This document shows, piece after piece, positions 32,671-43,200 of a stretch of DNA of 64,000 bases; the stretch's first letter is position 1; every line of letters starts with the position of its first letter. The notes below the pieces were generated by a model. That model saw nothing but the letters and a program-made list of their open reading frames with translations. It was not told where the DNA came from and did not search any database. The stretch is from Corythucha ciliata (Eukaryota > Arthropoda > Insecta > Hemiptera > Tingidae): contig CM075940.1 in assembly GCA_038030265.1 (NCBI GenBank), forward strand, positions 10,416,001-10,480,000. Direction: 5' to 3'. The position numbers and the translations under genes are program-made.

Positions 32671-34843
32671 CCCAGAATAGCGCTTGCGTAGGCTAAATCG
32701 AATTTTAACCAAAAAATTTGCTGTTAATGCTCTATCCTCCTAGTCGGATGGACTGAAATTCGTAGAAAGAGGCCAAATCCCCGCCCAACAGTATCTAAGA
32801 ATCCGTTTCACCAGGTGTTTCCCCCTACCCCGCACTGCTTTGAGTGGTTCAGTCACGAGGGAGACCCTTCGAAAACGTCGCCTGATAGAGAGTAACATTG
32901 ATGTGAATGATGAACGAGCTGAATGAAATATTGTCCCCGCCATCTTAGGGTCGGTAATATGATGATTGGCCGTTGGCTCCTCGTTACCAGGGTGGCCAAG
33001 TAAACCTCCCCCCCCCCTGCCTGAGAAAATCCCTAGTCCAATCCTGTGCTATGTCCTGGATTATTCCCCCTCTCTGTGTCTACCTTGTGCACACCACAAT
33101 CAAGAAGTTTCGGACAGCATCCCCCTTCGAGTTTTTTGGACACTTCCCCACCACCACGAATAACTTTCATTGCCCCCCCCCCCTGTTGACGTTTAGCTTC
33201 CCCCACCCCTAACGTGCCCTAGACACTCCTGATCGCACACGAGATTACAAAGAGACATTGAAATCCAGGAATGAGGGCAGAAATAAGACAGAAGTGTTGA
33301 CGGTACTGAAGTTGACTTTCCACCACATCGTAGACCGGTTTTTATAGGATACAGTCGAATTTCAAACAAAACCCTGGCAATCCGACTTGGAAACTGGCCA
33401 TTTTACCTTCGATACTGTCTAATCCAACCAGAAAACTAGAAATTTGGCCTGAGATTTGTATTGATTTGGCTGTAACACGTGTGTGCGTGCCAGAAATCGC
33501 TCGGATATTTAGCTCCTCGGAAATCAATGATTTGCTCCCAGACACCTATTAGAACAAGAAACGTTGTGAAAAGGGCCCACATCCCATCAGAAAGTCGACT
33601 AGGAATTGCTAATTTTATCCCAAAACCAGGAAAGTCATGCAGGGAGATCATTTTGCATCGTAAACTGTCAATAATTACCGAGAAACTGGCAAACTAAGGA
33701 ACTGACAGTTTCTTCTATGTGACTGATCATTCTAACAGAAAACTGGAAAACCCCTCAGAGCCTGGCTAGTTTGCCCATAAAACATGTGCTTCAGCACAGA
33801 AAAAGCCAATTTGACTCGATAACTGACTGGTGAACCTTAACCAACCCACCACTGGTGAACCAAATAGACCCTAGGCATTATTTAGGGCTTGGTGAACGGT
33901 CAAATCTATTTCCCAAGGACAACAAAATCGATTATAATGCGACGTTGACTAACTGGTCAGCCTGAAAAGTGTTGATTCAGTTCCTGGGACTGTAAATTCG
34001 GGGTTTGTCCCCAAAAAGTATCACACAGACACAATTAACTCAAGAAAGTGATTGCTTAGGCACAAATTTCAAACATTGCTTCCATCTAGAAACATGAAAT
34101 GCATATTTTATTGTCATGAAACCCTAGTAGACCGTCAGGCAGTTGGGGGCCAGGGCCATTTATTTCACTAACGTCGTACGGGGTCGTAAATGTCCTCTCT
34201 GCCAAGATTTCGACTATTTTTGTCCAGAAACAACACAACAGGGGGCCTAATCAGTTAAATTTTAGCTCCGGCGCTATCCACCTGTCTTGTCCAAAAACAT
34301 ATGTTCCAATTCGGGGCGCCGGCGCTAAATTTTACATAATAGGTTGCCAGGTTCGATCCTAGTTACCACAAATGGAAATTTATTTTTAAAGAAACTTGGC
34401 CTAACATTGTTTTGCGAAGCGCCAAGGAATGGATGTTTCGTCCAAAATGTTCAATAGGCTTCACCACACCCCTGGTGGTGGTGGGTGGGTGGTTTCTTGC
34501 CCAGATTGGGCAAGAGGCACACAAAAAATTAGGCCTTTAATAGCGCAATCCTACTGTTATAAAGGGATAAACCCCTTGAAATTGTCTTCAACATGCCGGC
34601 AGCTGACCTGCGCAGCCTGGACTTTGACCCCCTCCCCTCACCACCGAGGTGGCGATTCGAATTTAGGGAACCCATCATTCTTCCGTGTATGTGTCAAGCA
34701 CGATTATGCAAAAAGTGATTTTACCGGCCACGATACTAACAAAAAACCGAATTGACCGTCACTTTAGTATCATCAGGGATTTTTGGACTCAAAACCAGTC
34801 ATCTTGCCCCGTATACTGAATATTTGACTCGCATTTTTTTCGA
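32671..34843. repeat. Intergenic with dispersed repeat copy (33345-33960)
   Basis: 33345-33490 matches 4580-4765. AAACTGGC/AACTGACAG words continue to about 33960, a worn array akin to family C. Poly-C tracts occur at about 33008 and 33176. No exon supported. Confidence 0.45.
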
Positions 34844-34851
34844 GTTATCAC

Positions 34852-35557
34852 CAGAGGCCTGCCAGAGGCAGGCGGTTTATGACTTTTATTTTCTCATTTG
34901 ATGACCTTTATTCTATGACTTTTATGACATTAAAAATTATGTTTTATGACATTGAAATGTGCATTTTATGACGTTTATCTTCGTAAAAATGCCCTTTCAA
35001 GACGTTTTCAGCTTAAAAAAGAAGTCAATTTCACAATAGATTTAAGCTATTTTTTCATTTTATGATTCTATTATGTTATGTAGCGTTTGGGAGTGGTATG
35101 GGGTAATCATTTGAAATATAAAAAAATATTAGCGCCAAATAGTCATGTTGCTGAAAAAGCAACAGTAAAAAAAAAATGTAAGAAGTGGTCGAAGCGTTCT
35201 AGTGCCAACAAAACGTATATCCACGTCCTTTTGAGGCGAAAAGAAAAACGAAAATGAACGTCATTATTCGTGAAAGGATTAAGCTAATGCGTTTGTGCTT
35301 ATTTACACTGCATAGTGTACCCCGATAAAGGCATGTCTATTGCAGAAAGGAGCTGGACTCATGTCATATTCCTGCTGGGGCGCCTTCATTTGTCCCCAGG
35401 TAAACAAACCGGGAATATACGTTAAAAATTTACTCTAGAGAGGTCGTTTTATGGTGTTTTTGGGCGAAAAGTCGTATTTTATGACGTTTTATCAAGAAAC
35501 ATCCATTTTATGATTAAAAACTATAACTATGACGTTTATGACTTTTTCCCGTCTCTG
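34852..35557 (+). mobile_element. hAT-like non-autonomous element with 8-bp TSD
   Basis: It begins CAGAGGCCTGCCAGAGGC and ends (reverse complement) CAGAGACGGGAAAAAGTC. Flanks are GTTATCAC (34844-34851) and GTAATCAC (35558-35565), matching at 7 of 8, which is the size and style of hAT insertions. Subterminal TTTATGAC / GTCATAAA words are repeated at both ends, as expected for transposase binding sites. 706 bp, no ORF. Confidence 0.75.
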
Positions 35558-35565
35558 GTAATCAC

Positions 35566-36497
35566 GGTTTGACCTTGAAACTGGTGTAGGCATAAAATCG
35601 TCTAACCCCCCAACTGCCTATTAGGCTTCTTAACACACTGGGGAGTTCGTCTACAGAACTTGATCAGCCCCAGAAACTGATTTTTTCGGACGCGCTCACC
35701 TGTACATTGAACGTTTTCCGTTCGGTTCGATTCGTCGAAACTGTGCATCCGTGGGTCTGAAAATTGCTTGAAATTGCTCAAGCAAGTTGGACCCCCCTCC
35801 ATAAAAACCTCTTCCAGAGATGTTTCCAGGAACGGGACAAAACTGGTAAAACCACTAGCAAACCTTTTGAGGAGGGGTGGAATCTAACGGGCGAGGGGGA
35901 GTAACTCACGAGACACAAAACTTAGCCTAAAAATGTGCTAATTTTGCCTCGAAAAAATACAGTTTAGCAGGAAAACCGCCAATCCGACCCAGCAAGAAGT
36001 GGGAATTCCCCACAAAATAGGGCCTTTTAGCCTTGGAAATTTATAAATATTTCAACCCAGAGCCTCAGATAAAGAGCCCAAAACATCGGAATTAGGAGAA
36101 AAGCCCCTTCAATTTTCGGATTCCCCGTGTCGAGTTGTTAAGTTGGTCATTTCCACCAAAAATTGTCCAGGTGTTGTTAACTGTGGGCGATTTGGTCGAG
36201 GCATTTTTTCAAAGTGTCTGGATTTGAAGCCGGGCGCGGCTTATGCTCACTCAGGGGCGTGGGTACGGGGGGGGATATGGGGAATAGATCCCCCCCCCCC
36301 AGAGCTACAACTATACGAACGAATAAGGGACACTAGTACCAACGCTCTACTCTAAAGAACACCATAAAATCCAAATCCATAAATCTCCAAAAATGAGTGT
36401 TTCTCGATGAAGTTAGTTTTAGCAGATTTTCTCGACCTTGAGCAGACCGAAAAGGTTCGCGTTCTTCCAACTGCTTCCTTGGACTTCAGACCCCACG
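35566..36497. other. Intergenic
   Basis: No gene seen. It contains a copy of the dispersed repeat at about 36195-36250 (TTTTTTCAAAGTGTCTGGAT), a possible hAT-like start CAGGGGCGTGGGTACGGGGG at about 36256, and a C run at about 36290. Confidence 0.4.
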
Positions 36498-38560
36498 CAG
36501 TAGCTTACCGAGGTAGGGGGAACCGCCCCGGTTCAGACGGGCCCCCCCGAAAAGCTTAAATACGGATAAATGAGGATTTTTAGGTTATCCATGGATGTAG
36601 GTATGTGCAGAGGTCGGAAGGTTGGACAGCGATTTGGCTAATTTCTACGAATTTCAATTTATCCGTTCTGATGGAGAATTTAACGTTGCAAGTGATATCA
36701 GCAAAGACTGTGGGCTGAATATTCAATTGAGCCCCCGAAAGCGCAATTCTGGTAGCTCAAATTGAGAAAATTCGCGCTATCTTGCGGAAAATTCGCGGCT
36801 AAAAAGATAAAATACACCGTGTCCCCAGTTTCATTAGGTTCTTAAGCAAAAAATTGAAAAAAAACCCGTTAATATTCATGATTATAACTGCGAAAAAGCG
36901 CTGAATCATGGTCTCGCAATGTAACTTCCAGACAAAATTGAGAAAAAATCGCTGATTCAAGGTGCATGGTTGCCATTCTAGGAATAAATTGTATCAACGC
37001 AAAAGGGTTGTTTTTGGACCAACCCCGCGGTTGAAATTGAGATAACACGTATAATATTGACAAAAAAAAAGGTGAAAATTTGGCAAAAATAGCAAATTCA
37101 CAAATGAAATTGCGTAAAACCGCTAATTTGCAATTTGCGGGCATAAAGTCTAGGAAATACCTTAATTAGCGGAAACAAATGAAGAAAATCAACTAGAAAA
37201 AAATCAATAATTAGCCCGGCTACAATTAAGAAAAATGCTAATTTTCGGTTCACATTGAGAAGAAGTGATAATTCTCTGCAAAAATGGAAAAAAAACTCCT
37301 AATTTGCAGCTTAATTAGAGGAAAACACCAATTCTTGGCAAGAGTCGAGGAAATTCGGTTAATGCAAGGGTTGGGAACGCTACTGCGCAGCTAAAATTTA
37401 GAAATAGCGCATTCGCTACTAAAATTGAGGAACATCAATAATTCTCGGATAAAGTGTGGAATTTCTAATTTAAATACGCGCCTTCTGGAGGCAACTTTGT
37501 TCCTAAAATTCAAAAAACTGGAAATTCCTGCACGGCTATAAGTAAAAACAACGCTGATTCATGGGCTAGAGCTAAGAAGAAGCAATTATCTATACATAAA
37601 AGTACATAAAATTGCTAATACGGTGCTAAAATGTGAAAATCCCACTAATTTGCGGGTAATATTTAGAAAATAAATAATTAGTCTGGCCAAAATTTCAAGG
37701 TTATTTTGAGGCTAAATTGAGAAAAAGTGCTAATTCACGGCTAAAAATGGAAAAAACCGCCAATTTACAGCTGAAATTGCGCAAAACTCTAATTCGCTCA
37801 AATTGAGAAAAAGCGGCAATTTGCGTCAAAACTGAATCATACGCCATTCGTGGCTTCTGATGGCAACTTCTGAGGCAGAAATTGAGAAAAAGCGGCAATT
37901 TGTGGCAGTGGGTGAAAAATCCGCTAATTCGCGGGTGAAACTGAGAAAAATTGCGCATGGTGAACCAAAAGAAATCCTAATTTGTGAAAAGCCCTCTATT
38001 TCGAGGATAATTTATGAGGAGAACACTTCAGAAAAACGCAATGTTTAGCTAAAACTGGAAAAAGTGCTAATCCCCTGCTAAAAAAAATTGAAAAAATCGC
38101 TAATTTGCTGCTAAAATTGAGGAAAAGGCTAAATCTCGCGGAAAATTAAGAAACATAGCTCACGGGATAAAAACCCTGCTTTGCGTTGAATTGCAATTGC
38201 GCAATTCAATAGCTATGGGGGGGAAGGGTCAAAACCGCTAATCTGCGGCTGAAATTAAGAAGAATGATACACGCGGCCAAAATTGAGAAAAGCGCTAAAT
38301 CTGCAGGTAAAGTTGACAAAAAGCACTCATTCATGGCTAAAATTGAGAAATTCACGGCTTAAACTGGTCGTAAGCGCCAATAGGCGGTTAGAAAAGGTGA
38401 AATAGGTGTGATTCGTGGCTAAAATAAGGAAAAGGCTAAGTAAAATTATATTTTTTGTTTATACAGAGACTTAGGGCGAAATTACCCCCTGCCATCCCTG
38501 TATAACGAGATTTCAATCTGATCCCCCTCCCCCTAGGACAAAATCCTACCTACGCCACTG
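36498..38560 (-). mobile_element. hAT-like non-autonomous element carrying an A array
   Basis: One end is CAGTAGCTTACCGAGGTAGG. The other, reverse-complemented, is CAGTGGCGTAGGTAGGAT, a partial inverted match typical of old hAT-like ends. The size (2,063 bp) is close to the element at 8452-10470 (2,019 bp), and the inside is again a family A array, here reversed. The flanking 8-mers (ACCCCACG, TGCTCACT) do not match well, so pairing of these ends is tentative. Confidence 0.5.
36720..38450 (-). repeat. Degenerate tandem array, family A, reversed
   Basis: The longest A array: about 55 units of GCGCTAATTCGCGGCTAAAA plus TTGAGAAAA. Longer variant units (CTTCTGGAGGCAACTT at about 37485; TTCTGATGGCAACTTCTGAG at about 37855) recur at intervals. 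No gene. Confidence 0.85.
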
Positions 38561-40096
38561 TGCTCACTCGACCAATGCAGCCGGGTTCCGGCCAAAACAC
38601 CCCCCTAGGGAGCTGTCAGCGGATAGGTAAAGTGAAAATGAGTGTTTAGCCGAGTCGATGGGTTCGATCGATTCCAGTGTGTCCAATCGAACTCGAGGGC
38701 AGTCGATTGCGGAAAATTCGCGAAGTCTCTGATAACGTGCCAAAGGGGCCAATAACGTTGGTTGGAGGGAGGAGATGTAACAACGTGCTTTCAAATTGAT
38801 TCCGAATACATAAAGCTGTTTATCTTTTGCATAGAGTATTGGGGTGGGGCTCGGGAGACCTAATGTGGGTCCACAAGCCTACAAATCCTCCTCACAAATG
38901 TCCAAAACCTGGACCAAGTTAGTTCTTTAGAATGTTAGTAAGGGTAGGCTGGAATCTATCGCTATTTCCTTCCAAGTGTGCCATCGACTCTCCTAATCCA
39001 CTGCACACTCGATACACATCGTCCCCCCCCCCCATCACTAAACCCATCTTGTAGGGAGATCCTTAAAGCATTCCAACCACTTCCCAGATTGCGACTTTGG
39101 AGTGACAACAGACAAACCGTTGCCTCAATCTCACTCGCACAAACGTTGTTCCCCAGTTCTTATACATCCGAGATCACAACGGCGGCGACGATGAATCAAC
39201 CACTAGCTTCCCGACGGCCGCCTAAGTGTACGTGCAAGCCCCAGCGTTTTCAAAACCACACGTGTTGCTTTACTAGCTCTATCAGGCAATCCGTGATCGC
39301 CCCGTGACTTCAGCCTGGAAGGCCGTAGTCGAGTTCCCGAGGGACCATCATCGCCACCACGACGGGGAGCCAGGCGACCGTGTTCCAAGTCGGAAGTAAG
39401 AGCAATTGTGGGGGGGGGGGCATGTGCGATGGAATTACGTACAAGGTGGATAGAAAAGTGAGTAGTTATATACTCGGACTGCCCTCTGTGCTACACCACA
39501 CGGGCGACGAGCTCGTAGGCCGAATGGGGCCCTAACGATAGGGGCCAAAGAAATGACCAATAAAGTTACTAATAAACGTCATGATTAGCTATACAGAGGT
39601 GAAATTCAGGACGAACCGAGTTCATGTGTGTGAAGCGCTGTTATAGATAAATTATATGAATAATGAAAGTTACCATTTTCCAGCGAGTTCAATATGCTTT
39701 TTACCGATGACAGGCCTCATTTTAAACGGCAAAATAAGGATGTTTGCGAGCTGCAAGGACTAGAATTCGATTTTTCTCCGGACTTCCGAAGTTCCTGGCT
39801 TAGTGGGTAAAAGATGAAGACTGAAAAAAACCTTCCCCCGTACACATTACAGCTGGCCAGTGAGAAGGTTCTTTGGCCCTAAAAAGGGTGAAAGTCCTTC
39901 AAACTGAAATTTGTCCGCCAATTTGGTGTTGAGCAGCATTCAATTGCCAATAAAATTGAAATTCTAATAAATCGTCACAAAAATTGTCCCTATCAGGCAA
40001 TTCATTGCCCTTCAACGTCATCTCGAGATTTCAAAAGCGCAAGTGAAGCGGATGTGGTGCTCCTCCACTCTACGGATGACTCGTCTGTCAATTCAA
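38561..40096. other. Intergenic upstream of PDIA3
   Basis: No gene supported. Short ORFs on both strands at 38978-39388 have no recognisable domain. A C run is at about 39006 and a G run at about 39413. Confidence 0.4.
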
Positions 40097-40115
40097 CCAA
40101 TCGGAGAGGAGCACG
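40097..40115 (+). promoter_or_regulatory. ER stress response element (ERSE)-like site of PDIA3
   Basis: CCAAT, nine bases, then GCACG: the ERSE layout is CCAAT-N9-CCACG, so this has exact spacing and one mismatch. It also contains an ACGT core. It lies about 168 bp before the PDIA3 start codon, as in other ER-chaperone promoters bound by NF-Y with ATF6 or XBP1. Function is inferred. Confidence 0.55.
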
Positions 40116-40282
40116 TTTCTACCTCTCGAACGAGAAAAAAGTCGTGTCAAGAAAGATCTGCCGTCTCGCCGCTCATTCGGAATTTCGGAGTCTGAGTGTT
40201 GAGAGGTGTTCCACTCGAAGGATCGCTAGATTTTCATTTTCACGCTTTTTCGGACCGTCCTGTCATTTAGTGCTGGCCGAAA

Positions 40283-43200
40283 ATGTGTCGTAGGACTTTG
40301 ATTCCACTCATTTTACTTTTGAGCCTCCTGGGGACGTCGGTCTCTGGCTCGTCCCTTGATCTGAGCGATGCGGACTTTGAGAGTCGCGTGGAACAACACG
40401 ATAATATGCTCATCATGTTCTACGCACCATGGTAAATTATTCAATTTTCTTATTAACACAATTTCCTATATTGAGGTAGCAAGCCGCAAGAATTGGCACC
40501 CGGCTCCTGTCCGGTCTCCGGTTTCGGAACATTTTCCATCGTTACAACCGTAATTATTAGCTTTTCAGACCTCTTTTACGACTCAGCAAACTATTGAAGT
40601 TTATAAAAACAAAATAGTTGGGTCTTGTGACCCCTGGCACATTGATTAGACGTGTCTTTTCATTTTCACTCATCGCAGTTTTCATTACCTATTCAGTGTT
40701 TCTGTGCAAGCTCCTGTGCCACTCATTCATGTACTTGTCGAGTCCAGGGGAATTCGGGGGTATTTATCCCGTAAGACAGCAGCCGTTCTTTGACACGTCA
40801 TTACAGACTTGACCTAAGTCCTAATCTGGTTGTTTCGCCCGGAGTTGGCCGAGTGCTGGGAAAAATGTACACGAGGTTTACTGGTGCCGGGTGGGGAAAG
40901 GTCGCTCTTGATTCAGATGTAAATTAGTTTACCACATTTGAATTTCTCTTGATTGTTGTTCATCATGTAAGATCCTTGGATGATTTACTGCCTTACCTAC
41001 GTATCAGGTCGCCTAATGTCTCCGATATGTAATCGGTTAATTTGTTCGTTTAGAAAATCTTTTTTTGAGGGGGGGGGGGGTTTGGCCTACAACTTTCCGA
41101 CATAAAACTGTGTTGATCGTGCCAAACTTTTTGGCCCTGTTCTGTAAGTTGTCACTGTCCCCATCCCTACAGAAGTGACTCGTTCCGCCACGCCTTCCCG
41201 TAGCACACATTAGCTGCTGTCTATGTTGAGAACGGGGTTCAACCGGAACCGGTACTCAGTCACTAGGCTGCGTGTGACTTTTTTCCTGTGGAGTTGTAAT
41301 AAAGCCAGTTTACATTTAGTTCTACCGTAGTAAGTAGCAAATGGCCACGTTGCCAAAGCGCAAGCACAAATGATTTTGCCTTTCAACACCAAATAAAGCG
41401 AATGGACTCATCGACATACGTTTTTGAGAGAGCCGAACGCGCGAAATTTTGTTTTTGAAGCAGCCAAATCGGTTTTTGAGGGTTCCGAATTAGCGAAAAT
41501 AGTTTTTGAAAGAGTCAAACCCGCGTAAATTGGTTTTTCAAATTGCCAAAACTAGCGTATTTTGAATGAGCTAACCACACGCTATGTCTTTTGAAGAGGT
41601 GAAATACACAAGATCGGTTTTGGAAAGAACGAAACCAGTGCAATTGGTTGTTGTAAGAGCCAACCCAGCGAAATGATTTTTCAAGAAGCGGAATCTGCCA
41701 AATTCATACGGGTTTTCTTAATTTTAGCCACGACTGGTCGGGTTTTCTCAATTTTAGTCGCGAATTAGCTGCTTTTTCACATTTAGCCATGGATTAGCTC
41801 AAGTTCTCAATTTTAGTTGCGAGTGTGCACTTTGTCTCGATTTCAGCCGTGGTTTAGCGGGTTTTATCAATTTTAGCATCGAATTAACACATTTTCTCAG
41901 TCTTATCGATTTGTAGCCTCGAATTGATGATTTTTTCCCCCATTTCAGCCGTGAATGAGCGCTTTCTCTCAATTTTACCCGTGAATTAGCATTTTTCTCA
42001 AATCAAGCCGCGAATTGGCGGTTTTCTGGTATCTTTTCTTTCATTTTAGCTACAAATTAGCGTCTTTTTTACCAATGTTTGCTGCGAATGAGTTTATCTC
42101 ATCAATATATTAGCCGCGAATTACCATTTTTCTCAATTTTAGCAGCGAACGAACACCTTTTCGAAATTTCGAACCTGAATTACTTCTTTGATTTCCCTAA
42201 TTTTTGTCGTGGACTTGCTCCAAGAACGTTGGCGTTTTCTTTCACTTTAAGTTGTGAAAGAACCTCCATGCAGCGCGAATTCGCGATTGTAATCTCAATT
42301 TTTGGTCTGGAAGTTGTGCGGTGTCAGACTTCAGACATTCGAGCCTGAACTGTGTCCGTGAGGCCGTTAGATCGGTTTTTTAACTGCTTGTAGGCATGAC
42401 CATGGCAAGCCTGCTGAAACGTCGCCATTATTATAATGTTTTTTTTTTTATTAGAAAAAAAGTGCTAATCCCCTGCTAAATGAATTCTCAGTACTCCCTT
42501 GTCAAAAATTTCATTTTCAGCCACGAAGTCGACTTGTGGACATTTGATCTTTTTGTGGATAGAAGACTTTGTGGTCAGAGCTTTTGTGGTTTGATCTTTT
42601 TAGTGTTACAGCTTTTTGTGGTTCGAGCTTTTAGGGATTCAAGGTTTTTTGTGCTTCAATCAATTTATTTGTGGTTAGAGTTTCTTGTGGTTAGATTTGT
42701 TTGAACTCAAGCACGTCCTTCGCAACCCCCCTGGCAATTAAGTTTGTGTGGAGGACCCCACGATACTTCCATGTTCCCGTCGTTCGCTTACAACATGCCT
42801 TTCACATTAAACAATTCCGACACGAGTGATTAATCATTAAAACTCACCCATCATGGAAAGAGCTCTATGTCTCTCAATATTTATCCCATGTCAACGATTG
42901 ATGCAATAATAACACACAGAAAAATATGAACACACAAATTCTAATGACGTGACGAATAATGAATTTTGTTACCGGCGTGACTAGGGTGGTGTGGTGAGGG
43001 AGGAGTAATCCCTTGAAAAGTCCCAAGACAAGGGTCGTCTAAATTTCAATTAAAATTAATTGCTGGGACATATAAAAAAGAATAATAATAATGTTAAACG
43101 TGCACTGACCCGATGGGTGCGATTGAGTTCCGGGAGGGAGTTTCTCTCTGGTGGGGTTCGCTCTTAGCGTGAGCCTCTCAGGCTAGCTCAGTGGCAGAGC

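Noticed and set aside
32740..32943. 67-codon minus-strand ORF as the missing UQCR11 exon
   Set aside because: The phase needed at its possible donor brings in a stop, and there is no similarity to the family N-terminus.
38978..39388. Overlapping ORFs of 109 and 61 codons
   Set aside because: No recognisable motif, low-complexity Pro/Ser-rich text, no splice context.
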